From assembly GCA_944319945.1 (NCBI GenBank), contig CALUFN010000002.1:33675-97674 (forward strand): a DNA stretch of 64,000 bases, read 5' to 3'. Origin of the DNA: an uncultured Prevotella sp. GTDB lineage: Bacteria > Bacteroidota > Bacteroidia > Bacteroidales > Bacteroidaceae. Position 1 is the first letter of the stretch. Every line of letters begins with the position of its first letter. The notes under the pieces were generated by a model. It searched no databases. It saw only the letters and a list, made by a program, of their open reading frames with translations, and was not told the DNA's origin. The translations under genes were made by a program, and so were the position numbers. This document shows, piece by piece, positions 35,601-44,019 of this stretch.

Positions 35601-36323
35601 ATGCTTAGACTGTGTGATTTGACTATTCTTGAATCAAAGGCTGCCTTGAACGATATTCCCAAAGGCAAAGTTTTGATCAATACGATAAACGCTCATTCGT
35701 TTAACACTGCGCAGAATGACGAGCTGTTCGCCGAGGCGTTGAGGCTGGGCGACTATCTGATACCCGACGGGGCGAGCATCGTTAAGGCCTGTCGGTGGCT
35801 TAAGTGCAAGTCTCAGCCGAAGGAACGCGTGGCTGGATGGGACTTGTTTGAGTTTGAGATGAACCGTCTTAATGCTGAAGGCGGTCGCTGCATGTTCATG
35901 GGCAGTTCGCCTAAGGTACTTTCGCTGATTCAGGATAAAGCGAAGGTGGTTTATCCGAGCATCGAGGTCGTAACGTATTCTCCTCCTTACAAGCCTGAGT
36001 TCAGCGAAGAGGACAACCGAGCGATAATAAAGGCGATAAACGATGCCGATCCTGACTTGCTTTGGATTGGCATGACGGCTCCGAAACAGGAGAAATGGAC
36101 TTACTCGCATTGGGACGAGCTGAACATTCATTGCCACGTGGGGACGATAGGTGCCGTGTTCGACTTTTTCGCCGGAACGTACCAGCGCGCCCCTCGTTGG
36201 TGGCAGGAGCACGGTTTGGAATGGCTTTACCGTCTGATTAAAGAGCCTTGCCGTATGTGGCGCAGGTATGTCATCGGCAATCCTCTTTTCCTTTTGAACG
36301 TCGGGAAGGAGAAGAACGCCTGA
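35601..36323 (+). CDS. WecG/TagA/CpsF-family (GT26) glycosyltransferase
   Basis: A 240-residue protein with the GT26 hallmarks: INTINAHSFNTAQND, YLIPDGASIVKACRWL, LLWIGMTAPKQEKW and GTIGAVFDFFAGTYQRAP, with the C-terminal basic segment EWLYRLIKEPCRMWRRYV that contacts the membrane. GT26 enzymes add the second sugar (often ManNAc or ManNAcA) to an undecaprenyl-PP-GlcNAc acceptor. The initiating phosphoglycosyl transferase is not in the window. I used the ATG at 35601; a GTG at 35571 would overlap the GT4 gene. Last gene of the locus. Confidence 0.9.
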   Translation: MLRLCDLTILESKAALNDIPKGKVLINTINAHSFNTAQNDELFAEALRLGDYLIPDGASIVKACRWLKCKSQPKERVAGWDLFEFEMNRLNAEGGRCMFMGSSPKVLSLIQDKAKVVYPSIEVVTYSPPYKPEFSEEDNRAIIKAINDADPDLLWIGMTAPKQEKWTYSHWDELNIHCHVGTIGAVFDFFAGTYQRAPRWWQEHGLEWLYRLIKEPCRMWRRYVIGNPLFLLNVGKEKNA

Positions 36324-36506
36324 GTCCGAATTTCTCCAAAGCTATGTATATCCAAAAGCGTATGTATGTAAACGGTGATTTCATCTGAAGTATATTGATA
36401 CTTGCAAAAGTAAGGTTTTTTACCGATAAATTGCCAAGATTGTGCGTGCTTTTATTGATGGCATGATGAAACACGCACGTTCGTAAGCGTGGCGATTTGT
36501 AAAAGA

Positions 36507-36550
36507 GAAAACGCTAAATGATTTATCATCAAAATCATTTAGCGTTTTTT
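36507..36550. terminator. Bidirectional intrinsic terminator
   Basis: AAACGCTAAATGATTT / AAATCATTTAGCGTTT with a 7-base loop, A-run before and T-run after, so it can stop both the polysaccharide operon (plus) and tRNA-Leu (minus). Confidence 0.85.
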
Positions 36551-36554
36551 GTGG

Positions 36555-36636
36555 TGCGCCTGATAGGACTCGAACCTACACAGCGTAAGCCACCAGATCC
36601 TAAGTCTGGCGCGTCTACCAATTTCGCCACAGGCGC
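36555..36636 (-). tRNA. tRNA-Leu (anticodon TAG)
   Basis: The reverse strand has acceptor GCGCCTG/CAGGCGC, the leucine-type long variable arm, T-arm GGTTCGAGTCC and anticodon loop CTTAGGA, anticodon TAG for CTA/CTG codons. The discriminator A is at 36555 and CCA is encoded at 36554-36552. Confidence 0.93.
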
Positions 36637-36717
36637 TTGTTGATGTTGTCATATGCGGATGGGGCGGTGGCTGATACGTGTCGTATGTGAGCATTGCTCA
36701 ATCCGTTAAAGCTGTTG

Positions 36718-36748
36718 CAAAGGTACATTCTTTTTGTCGAAATAGCAA
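36718..36748 (-). promoter_or_regulatory. Promoter of tRNA-Leu
   Basis: Minus strand: TTG at 36748-36746, 20 bases, TACCTTTG at 36725-36718. Confidence 0.6.
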
Positions 36749-36851
36749 GAATATTGTTGTTTTTTTAATGACGTAGGCGTATTGCGTGTATTTTGCGTGC
36801 GTTTTTTACAGTAGCTGTGTGCGTAAATCTTTGCGGTCGTTCGTCTTATAC

Positions 36852-37403
36852 TTATTTCCCTTTCTTCATAGTGTCGTATATCTTCCCTATGTCTAAGTGG
36901 CGGCGTAGGCAGTTGGCCAGCAGGTCATACTGGCTCTCCTTGATTGCGGCATAGTCGACGGTCGCTTTCCGGGAGACTTGGCTTTTGCCGCATGTGGAGA
37001 GCAGGATGTCGACAAACTCGGCGTTGTCGAGTGCTCCGTGAATGTACGTGCCCATGCACTTAGGGCCTACAGTGCATCCGTCTTCGCCGCCGTAGGCCGT
37101 TACGAACAGCGGCCGACACGTTCCGTCTTGTCCGTCGGCGCGGGTCTGCCCACGGTCGGGCGTGCGCCTGATTGATTCCACGGTCAGTTTCCGTCCGGCT
37201 TTGCCGGCCCTTGTCGCCTGTACGCCTAATGAGTTTACGGCGTCGGTGGCTATCGCCACGGCTTCGTCTTGCGACAAGCGGTTGTTGCAGGTTGTCTGCG
37301 GTGTGGTGCTTGTTGTGACATCCAAGTCGTAATCCTGTGTGCAGGACGTTAGAGCCATCGTGACAACGAGAACCAAGAAGCCAAATAATCTCGTAGTTCT
37401 CAT
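36852..37403 (-). CDS. Chimeric lipoprotein: signal/pro-region joined to a CobQ-like C-terminus
   Basis: A 183-residue ORF (191 if started at the ATG at 37427). The first ~90 residues have a lipoprotein signal peptide (RTTRLFGFLVLVVTMALTSC) and RLSQDEAVAIATDAVNSL, like the secreted pro-regions of Bacteroidota surface proteases. From about residue 105 the sequence switches to what looks like the end of cobyric acid synthase: VGPKCMGTYIHGALDNAEFV then ESQYDLLANCLRRHLDIGKI. CobQ is cytoplasmic, so the halves do not belong together. The likely origin is a deletion that joined two unrelated genes in frame near 37110-37130. It may be non-functional. No good promoter was found. Confidence 0.6.
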   Translation of the reverse strand: MRTTRLFGFLVLVVTMALTSCTQDYDLDVTTSTTPQTTCNNRLSQDEAVAIATDAVNSLGVQATRAGKAGRKLTVESIRRTPDRGQTRADGQDGTCRPLFVTAYGGEDGCTVGPKCMGTYIHGALDNAEFVDILLSTCGKSQVSRKATVDYAAIKESQYDLLANCLRRHLDIGKIYDTMKKGK

Positions 37404-37671
37404 GGGTGTTAATGTTTTATTTAGCATCGCTAATATATGTATAATATTTTAAATTGCAAAGTATTTTCCGTAAAAAGTTATGAATTGTATTCTTGTTTAA
37501 CATTCTTCCAAAACGTGCACGGCTTGCCATGGCTGTGTCGCTGAGAGTAAAAAGCCTTGACAAAAGTTTTTTGCGAAATAGAATTTTAAACGTTTATGCA
37601 TGTTAATCGTTTGGTCGTAAAGTTGTGTTTTATTAACATTAGTTTGCGGAAGTCGTGCTTCTTCGTGCCTG

Positions 37672-37753
37672 TTTCGTGGCATTTTCGTGTGTTAAAGGCC
37701 GCGTTTTGCACGGTAGAATGTGGCCGATTGCAGTCTGAAAGGTTATCTTTTAC
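37672..37753. repeat. 22-bp-phased palindrome array E (partly degenerate)
   Basis: Unit starts fall at 37672, 37694, 37716 and 37738, all in 22-bp phase: TTTCGTGGCATTTT (decayed), AAAGGCCGCGTTTT, GAATGTGGCCGATT and AAAGGTTATCTTTT. It lies in the ~775-bp divergent gap before topoisomerase IV subunit A. The rest of the gap, apart from the two promoters below, holds nothing I can support as a gene. Confidence 0.7.
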
Positions 37754-37999
37754 GTAAAAAATAAGTCAAGGATGCCGCAGTTGTAATTATTGTTCTACAT
37801 AACTGTCTGTATGCCAATGTTTTGCCCGATAGTCTCGATTCTCTCGTTTTTTCACCGCTACGGCCTGTCCGTTTGCGTCGTCGGCCTTCTGGATGCGTCA
37901 ACCGTCAAGATACTGCTTGCCATGTTCCTTATTGCGGTAGGCCGTTGCCTGCGGCGTACTGCTAAGTAACGGTGTATCGCTTAAAAACAAACCGTTTTC

Positions 38000-38030
38000 T
38001 TGTAAATACCGATTTTTTACCGTATCTTTG
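38000..38030 (+). promoter_or_regulatory. Distal promoter of topoisomerase IV subunit A
   Basis: TTG at 38000-38002, 20 bases, TATCTTTG at 38023-38030. The downstream sequence TGCCAAGAT is repeated after the proximal promoter. Confidence 0.6.
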
Positions 38031-38068
38031 TGCCAAGATTGGCTGCGTTCGGCAATCTGCAAATAAAA

Positions 38069-38097
38069 TTGCATTGCTCTCGCTTGCCGTATCTTTG
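38069..38097 (+). promoter_or_regulatory. Proximal promoter of topoisomerase IV subunit A
   Basis: TTG at 38069-38071, 18 bases, TATCTTTG at 38090-38097. GCCGTATCTTTGTGCCAAGAT closely repeats the distal box 67 bases upstream. Confidence 0.55.
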
Positions 38098-38178
38098 TGC
38101 CAAGATAAGCTGCGCATCGTTCGCATGCGCTTTCTTTCTGCGCCGATTCAAGTGCGGCCGACATTCATTTTAGGATAC

Positions 38179-40884
38179 ATGGACAACGAAATATTAGATG
38201 ACGGGATGTTGGATCCGGTCGACGGCGCGCCAGCCGAAGACACGGGTAACGACTACAAGCCGGTAAGCCGGTTTGACGCTTCGGCCGTACACCACCTCAG
38301 CGGGATGTACCAAAGCTGGTTTCTCGACTATGCCTCATACGTGATTCTCGAGCGCGCCGTGCCCCACATAGAGGACGGCCTTAAGCCCGTGCAGCGGCGC
38401 ATATTGCACTCGATGAAGCGCATGGACGACGGACGCTACAACAAGGTGGCCAACATCGTGGGCCACACGATGCAGTTTCACCCCCACGGCGACGCCTCCA
38501 TAGGCGACGCCCTCGTGCAGCTGGGGCAGAAGGACCTGCTCGTAGACTGCCAGGGTAACTGGGGCAACATACTCACGGGCGACCGCGCGGCCGCCCCGCG
38601 ATACATCGAGGCGCGGCTGTCTAAGTTCGCCCTCGACGTGGTGTTCAACCCCAAGACCACCGAGTGGCAGCTGAGCTACGACGGACGCAACAAGGAGCCG
38701 ATCACGCTTCCTGCCAAGTTTCCCCTGCTCCTGGCTCAAGGGGCCGAGGGCATAGCCGTAGGCCTGTCGTCGAAGGTGCTCCCCCACAATTTCAACGAGA
38801 TATGCGACGCCGCCGTGAGCTACCTGCACGGCGAGCCGTTCGCGCTCTATCCCGACTTTCCCACGGGCGGCAGCATCGACGTGGGCCGGTATAACGACGG
38901 CCAGCGCGGCGGCGTGCTCAAGGTGAGGGCCAAGATAGAGAAACTCGACAACAAGACCCTCGTAATCCGCGAGATACCTTACGGCAAGACCACTTCCACG
39001 CTCATAGACTCCATACTGAAAGCCATCGAGAAGGGAAAGATCAAGGCGCGCAAGGTAGACGACAACACTGCGGCGCAGGTGGAGATACTTGTCCACCTGG
39101 CTCCGGGCGTGTCGTCCGATAAGACTCTCGACGCCTTATACGCCTTCTCCGATTGCGAGATCAACATATCGCCAAACTGCTGCGTAATCGAGGACGACAA
39201 GCCGCAGTTCCTTTCCGTAAGCGACGTGCTCCGCTATTCGGTCGACCACACGATGGCCCTGCTGCGCCGCGAGCTCGAGATACGCAAGCACGAACTGCAG
39301 GAGCAGCTCCACTTCGCCTCGCTCGAGAAGATTTTCATAGAGGAGCGCATATACAAGGACCGCAAGTTTGAGCTGGCTCCCGACATGGACGCCGCCTGCG
39401 CCCACATCGACGAGCGCCTTACGCCCTTCTATCCGCAGATGATACGCGAGGTGACCAAAGACGACATACTCCGTCTGATGGACATCAAGATGGCCCGTAT
39501 CCTTAAGTTCAACAAGGACAAGGCCGACGAGCTGATGGCCAAGATCAAGGCCGAGATAGACGACATAGACCGTAAGCTGGCCGATATGGTTGAGGTTACG
39601 GCCGACTGGTTCCGCTTCCTCAAGCAGAAATACGGCGCGGCCCACCCGCGCCTTACCGAGATAAAGAGCTTCGACACGATAGAGGCCACCAAAGTGGTGG
39701 AGGCCAACGAGAAGCTCTACATCAACCGCAACGACGGCTTCATTGGCACCGCGCTGAAGAAGGACGAGTTCGTCTGCAACTGTTCTGACATCGACGACAT
39801 CATCATCTTCTACCGCGACGGCAAGTACAAGGTGGTCAAGGTGGCCGACAAGATCTTCGTCGGCAAGAACATCCTGCACGTAGCCGTGTTCAAGAAGAAC
39901 GACAAGCGCACGATATACAACGCCGTCTATCGCGACGGAAAGCTCGGTAAGTATTACATGAAACGCTTCAACGTGACCAGCATCACGCGCGACCGCGAGT
40001 ACGACCTGACCATGGGCACGCCCGGTTCGCGCGTAGTTTACTTTACCGCCAACCCCAACGGCGAGGCCGAGGTGATAAAGGTGACGCTCGACCCGGCACC
40101 CCGCCTGAAGAACATCTTCAAGGAGAAAGACTTCTCCGAGGTGGCCATCAAGGGCCGCGCGGCGCGCGGCGTGGTGATGACCCGCTTCAACGTGCACCGC
40201 ATCTCGCTCAAAAGCCACGGCCACAGCACGCTCGGCGGCCGCAAGGTGTGGTTCGACCCCGACGTGAAACGCCTCAATTACGACGATCACGGGCGGCTGC
40301 TCGGCGAGTTCAACGAGGGCGACAGCATACTCGTAGTCCTTGATAACGGTGATTTCTACTTGTCGAACTTCGACGCAAACAACCACTATGAGGACAATAT
40401 AAGGATAATAGAGAAATACGACGAGCATAAAGTCTGGACGGCGGTGCTCTTCGATGCCGACCAGCAGGGTTATCCCTACCTGAAGCGTTTCCTTATGGAA
40501 GGCACCAAGCGCAAGCAAAACTATCTCGGCGAAAATTCCGCCACGCGTCTCGTCTGCCTGACCGACGAGCCTTATCCGCGTTTCCGCATAACGTTCGGCG
40601 GCGGCGACGCGTTCCGCGAACCGCTGGCGGTCGACGCCGAGGAATTCGTCGGCGTGAAGGGCTTCAAGGCTAAAGGCAAGCGCCTCAGCACGTGGACCGT
40701 TGACAAGATAGAGCAGATAGAGTCGCTGAAACGTGCCGACGACGATGCCGACGACGGCGGCACTGACGGCGACGGACCAACCGAAGCCCCCGAAGACGAG
40801 AACCTCGACCCTGACGCAGGCAAGAGCCAGCAGCAGGTGATCGACGAGATTACCGGACAGCTTAACCTGTTCGGCGACGAATGA
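38179..40884 (+). CDS. parC: DNA topoisomerase IV subunit A
   Basis: A 901-residue type IIA topoisomerase A subunit. Its N-terminal breakage-reunion domain has DGLKPVQRRILHSM, GHTMQFHPHGDASIGDALV and the active-site tyrosine in AAAPRYIEARLSKFA (Tyr142, codon 38602-38604). A coiled-coil and C-terminal beta-pinwheel follow, then an acidic tail with ADDDADDGGTDGDG. No GyrA-box (QRRGGKG) is seen, which favours topoisomerase IV over gyrase. Its ParE partner is not adjacent. The ATG at 38179 follows two tandem promoters; upstream in-frame starts would lie within or before the promoters. Confidence 0.9.
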   Translation: MDNEILDDGMLDPVDGAPAEDTGNDYKPVSRFDASAVHHLSGMYQSWFLDYASYVILERAVPHIEDGLKPVQRRILHSMKRMDDGRYNKVANIVGHTMQFHPHGDASIGDALVQLGQKDLLVDCQGNWGNILTGDRAAAPRYIEARLSKFALDVVFNPKTTEWQLSYDGRNKEPITLPAKFPLLLAQGAEGIAVGLSSKVLPHNFNEICDAAVSYLHGEPFALYPDFPTGGSIDVGRYNDGQRGGVLKVRAKIEKLDNKTLVIREIPYGKTTSTLIDSILKAIEKGKIKARKVDDNTAAQVEILVHLAPGVSSDKTLDALYAFSDCEINISPNCCVIEDDKPQFLSVSDVLRYSVDHTMALLRRELEIRKHELQEQLHFASLEKIFIEERIYKDRKFELAPDMDAACAHIDERLTPFYPQMIREVTKDDILRLMDIKMARILKFNKDKADELMAKIKAEIDDIDRKLADMVEVTADWFRFLKQKYGAAHPRLTEIKSFDTIEATKVVEANEKLYINRNDGFIGTALKKDEFVCNCSDIDDIIIFYRDGKYKVVKVADKIFVGKNILHVAVFKKNDKRTIYNAVYRDGKLGKYYMKRFNVTSITRDREYDLTMGTPGSRVVYFTANPNGEAEVIKVTLDPAPRLKNIFKEKDFSEVAIKGRAARGVVMTRFNVHRISLKSHGHSTLGGRKVWFDPDVKRLNYDDHGRLLGEFNEGDSILVVLDNGDFYLSNFDANNHYEDNIRIIEKYDEHKVWTAVLFDADQQGYPYLKRFLMEGTKRKQNYLGENSATRLVCLTDEPYPRFRITFGGGDAFREPLAVDAEEFVGVKGFKAKGKRLSTWTVDKIEQIESLKRADDDADDGGTDGDGPTEAPEDENLDPDAGKSQQQVIDEITGQLNLFGDE

Positions 40885-40988
40885 CGGCCCCCTGCCTGCC
40901 GTGTCCCGTAGTAAGACGGCGGCCGATTACAGACAAATAATCAAGCTCTTCGCCACGGGATGAGCCGCGAGGGGCGTTTTCTTGACCG

Positions 40989-41807
40989 ATGAGAATCATA
41001 CGTTCATTACTCCTTACGGCGGCGTTGGTCCTGCCGTCGGCGGCCGGTGCGCAGGCGGTCGACACCCTGCGCGGCGACAAGGTGGTGACCAACGCCCGAA
41101 TGATGGGCGTCGGCGCGGCGTCGATACTCGACACTTACCTGTCGCCCGAGGAATATTCTGGTCCCGAGTTGCGCTACGTTTCCCACACCATACGTCGCCG
41201 CGAAGGCCGCAGTTGGTCGCATATGCTCGTGCATCAGGGTGCCGTAGCCTACGCAGGCAACCGCTCGGGCAACGGCGACGAGATGTCGGGCATGTACACG
41301 TTCACCTACGGTCTGCATTACCATTGGGACATGCTCGGCGGCCGTCTCGCCATAATGGCCGGCGGCCGGACAGACTTCGAGGTGGGCTTTCTTTACAACA
41401 CGCGCAACGGCAACAATCCCGCACAGGCCCGTTTGGCACTCAACGTTGGCCCGTCGGCTGCCGCGGCTTACCGTTTCAGGCTCGGCCGCGTGCCTTTCGA
41501 GGCCCGTTACGAGGCGGGCATACCGCTTTTAGGGCTGATGTTCAGTCCTAATTACGGGCAGTCGTATTACGAGATTTTCTCGCGCGGAGACTATGATCGC
41601 AACGTCGTGCCCACAACAGTCGTCAGTGCTCCGTCGTTGCGGCAGATGCTGACCTTAGACTTTACGCTCGGTCGCACCACGCTGCGTGTGGGCTATCTCG
41701 GCGACTTCCGCCAGGCCGAAGTCAACCACCTGAAGTACCACACGTATTCCAACATGTTGCTCATAGGCTTCGTGCGCCGTTTCAAACTTACGAAAATCAT
41801 CCCATGA
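40989..41807 (+). CDS. DUF3316-type outer-membrane barrel protein
   Basis: A 272-residue protein with a cleavable signal peptide (MRIIRSLLLTAALVLPSAAGAQ) and many amphipathic, aromatic-rich strands (YTFTYGLHYHWDML, AAAAYRFRLGRVPFEARYEA), fitting an outer-membrane barrel. It resembles the DUF3316 family common in Bacteroidales, of unknown function. Its TGA overlaps the ATG of the S41 protease gene (ATGA), so the two are coupled; the pairing suggests a shared envelope role. It starts 104 bases after parC. Confidence 0.78.
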   Translation: MRIIRSLLLTAALVLPSAAGAQAVDTLRGDKVVTNARMMGVGAASILDTYLSPEEYSGPELRYVSHTIRRREGRSWSHMLVHQGAVAYAGNRSGNGDEMSGMYTFTYGLHYHWDMLGGRLAIMAGGRTDFEVGFLYNTRNGNNPAQARLALNVGPSAAAAYRFRLGRVPFEARYEAGIPLLGLMFSPNYGQSYYEIFSRGDYDRNVVPTTVVSAPSLRQMLTLDFTLGRTTLRVGYLGDFRQAEVNHLKYHTYSNMLLIGFVRRFKLTKIIP

Positions 41808-42820
41808 AAAGATTTTTTTACTTCATCTTAGCCGCGGTCTCGGTCCTCGGCCTGTCGTCGTGCATCGACGAGGAAGAGTTTGCCGACGATCCGCGCGGCA
41901 ACTTCGAGGCCCTTTGGAAGATAATAGACGAGCATTATTGCTTTTTCGACTACAAGGGAGCCGAGTACGGCTTGGACTGGAACGAGGTGCGGGCCAAGTA
42001 CTCAAGGCAGATTTCCGACGACATGACGGCCGACTGGCTGTTCGAGGTTTTGGGCAACATGCTCGGCGAACTGCGCGACGGCCACGTCAACATGTACGCC
42101 CCGTTTGACAACGCCCGCTACTGGAGTTGGAAGGAGGACTATCCCGCCAACTTCAGCGACTCGCTGCTGCGGCGTTACTTAGGCACTGATTACAAGATCG
42201 CCTCGGGCCTGCAATACCGCAAGCTCGACGATAACATAGGCTACGTTTACTGCCCTTCGTTCGCCAACGGCATTGGCAGCGGCAATCTTGACGAGGTGCT
42301 GTTGTATCTCGCCCCGTGCAACGGCTTGATCCTCGACGTGCGCGGCAACGGCGGCGGACAGCTCACCACGGCTGAGAAACTGGCCGGCCGCTTCACCGAC
42401 GAGGCCGTCCGCGTAGGCTACATGTGCCATAAGACAGGCCCCGGGCACAACGACTTTTCAGGACCCGAGGAGCAGACGCTGAAGCCGTCGGCCGGCATAA
42501 GGTGGCACAAGAAGGTGGTGGTGCTCACCAACCGCGAGGTGTACAGCGCAGCCAACGAGTTCGTAAAATACATGAAATGCTGCCCCGGCGTGACCGTGGT
42601 GGGCGACAAGACGGGCGGCGGAGCCGGCATGCCGATGAGCAGCGAGCTGCCCAACGGGTGGGCGGTGCGCTTCAGCGCCTGCCCGATGTACGACCGCGAC
42701 ATGCAGTGCACGGAGTTCGGTATCGAGCCTGATTACAGCGTAAGTCTTACCGACGACGACTTCCGTGACGGCAAGGACACGCTGATAGAGTTTGCAAGGC
42801 AGCTGCTAAATGCGAACTGA
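41804..42820 (+). CDS. S41-family peptidase lipoprotein
   Basis: A 338-residue protein with a lipoprotein signal peptide (FFYFILAAVSVLGLSSC; then an acidic IDEEEFADD) and an S41 (C-terminal processing protease/tricorn-like) domain. GLILDVRGNGGGQLTTAEKL is the conserved strand before the active site, and the nucleophile serine is in TNREVYSAANEFVKYM, with GDKTGGGAGMP after it. No PDZ domain is evident. It is likely outer-membrane-anchored, and the acidic stretch after the cysteine suggests surface exposure. Translationally coupled to the DUF3316 gene. Confidence 0.85.
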   Translation: MKRFFYFILAAVSVLGLSSCIDEEEFADDPRGNFEALWKIIDEHYCFFDYKGAEYGLDWNEVRAKYSRQISDDMTADWLFEVLGNMLGELRDGHVNMYAPFDNARYWSWKEDYPANFSDSLLRRYLGTDYKIASGLQYRKLDDNIGYVYCPSFANGIGSGNLDEVLLYLAPCNGLILDVRGNGGGQLTTAEKLAGRFTDEAVRVGYMCHKTGPGHNDFSGPEEQTLKPSAGIRWHKKVVVLTNREVYSAANEFVKYMKCCPGVTVVGDKTGGGAGMPMSSELPNGWAVRFSACPMYDRDMQCTEFGIEPDYSVSLTDDDFRDGKDTLIEFARQLLNAN

Positions 42821-42919
42821 CGGCTGCCGATTGCCGATAGAAAGCGATGAAAAGATAACAAGGTAATCATAATTCTCCATCCACCATTCCCCATTATAAA
42901 TTAAAAATACATACATCTC

Positions 42920-43711
42920 ATGTGCCCGATAACGCTCTCATCCCTCTCGATAGGTTACCGCCTGAAGGGCGGCTGCAAGGTAGTGGCCGGCGGCATCGAC
43001 GTGTCATTGCGCGAAGGCGAGCTGACATGCCTCATCGGGGCCAACGGAGCAGGCAAGTCCACGCTGCTTAAGACGCTCGCCGGATTCCAGCCCAAGCTCG
43101 GCGGAAGCATATACATCGAAGGCCGTGAAATATCAGACTACACACAGAAGGAGATGGCGCGGCTCGTCAGCGTGGTGCTGACGAGCAGGCCCGAGGCCGC
43201 TAACATGACCGTAGAAGAGATAGTCTCGCTCGGCCGCACGCCCTACATGGGCTTTTGGGGGACGCTCGGCGCCGATGACAGGAGCATCGTAGCCGAGAGC
43301 ATCAATCAAGTGGGGATATCCGCCCTGGCGCGGCGCACGGCCTCTACGCTGAGCGACGGCGAGCGACAAAAGATGATGATAGCTAAGGCTTTGGCGCAGC
43401 AGACTCCGATAATACTGCTCGACGAGCCTACGGCTTTTCTCGATTATCCCAGCAAGGTGGACACCATGCTGCTCCTTGCGCGGCTCAGTCACGATATGGG
43501 CAAGACCGTCTTCATGTCGACCCATGACCTTGAGCTGGCCCTACAGACCGCCGACACGCTCTGGCTCATGGCCGGCGACGGCAAGGTGGCCACTGGCACG
43601 CCGCGCAGCCTGGCCGCCTCGGGCGCCCTCTCGGCGTTCGTAGAGCGGTCGGGGATAGTGTTTGACAAGGATACGTTGCGCATAACCGTAGATCCTGGCG
43701 CAATCCGTTGA
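42920..43711 (+). CDS. FecE/BtuD-type ABC transporter ATP-binding protein
   Basis: A 263-residue ABC ATPase of the iron-siderophore/haem/cobalamin importer group: Walker A GANGAGKST, signature TLSDGERQKMMIAKAL, Walker B PIILLDEPTAFLD, plus the family-typical TVEEIVSLGRTPYMG. Importers of this group need a FecCD/BtuC permease and a binding protein, and neither is visible nearby. The next gene is a TonB-dependent receptor, which could supply the outer-membrane step for the same ligand; that link is inference. Array F begins 28 bases after its stop. Confidence 0.85.
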   Translation: MCPITLSSLSIGYRLKGGCKVVAGGIDVSLREGELTCLIGANGAGKSTLLKTLAGFQPKLGGSIYIEGREISDYTQKEMARLVSVVLTSRPEAANMTVEEIVSLGRTPYMGFWGTLGADDRSIVAESINQVGISALARRTASTLSDGERQKMMIAKALAQQTPIILLDEPTAFLDYPSKVDTMLLLARLSHDMGKTVFMSTHDLELALQTADTLWLMAGDGKVATGTPRSLAASGALSAFVERSGIVFDKDTLRITVDPGAIR

Positions 43712-43738
43712 GCGACAACAAGTTACAATGTCCGTTCC

Positions 43739-43821
43739 AAAAGGTCGCCTTTTATCCGCTAAAAGGTGGCCTTTCGTGTCGTAAAAGGTTACCTTTCGCC
43801 CGTCGAAAGGTAACCTTTTAC
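43739..43821. repeat. 22-bp-phased palindrome array F (four units)
   Basis: AAAGG starts at 43740, 43762, 43784 and 43806, exactly 22 bp apart, all with CCTTT 8 bases on; centres TCG, TGG, TTA and TAA. Located between the ABC ATPase and the TonB receptor, upstream of the predicted -7 box at 43935. The rest of the ~308-bp gap holds nothing else recognisable. Confidence 0.9.
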
Positions 43822-43934
43822 TTACGCATATGTTTGCTCCTACGGCGATGACTATGGTTTGCGACTGTTGAGGCCTATGTAAAATTGGTAGTAATTTGGG
43901 TAAATGATATACGCATCGGATAAATATTTAGTAG

Positions 43935-43942
43935 TATTTTTG
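43935..43942 (+). promoter_or_regulatory. Probable -7 element of the TonB-dependent receptor
   Basis: TATTTTTG (TAnnTTTG), 77 bases before the ATG at 44020. No -33 element at the right distance. Confidence 0.4.
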
Positions 43943-44019
43943 CACCGTGAAAGATTCTTACGCATAAACGATGTGACATTGAAAAAACAAATTTTAAAAT
44001 CTAAAATTCTTGATTTTTG

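Noticed and set aside
37817-38164. Short ORFs on both strands in the gap before parC (50 codons plus, 88 codons minus)
   Set aside because: Both lack family resemblance and a promoter; the minus one overlaps the two parC promoters. I treat the gap as non-coding.
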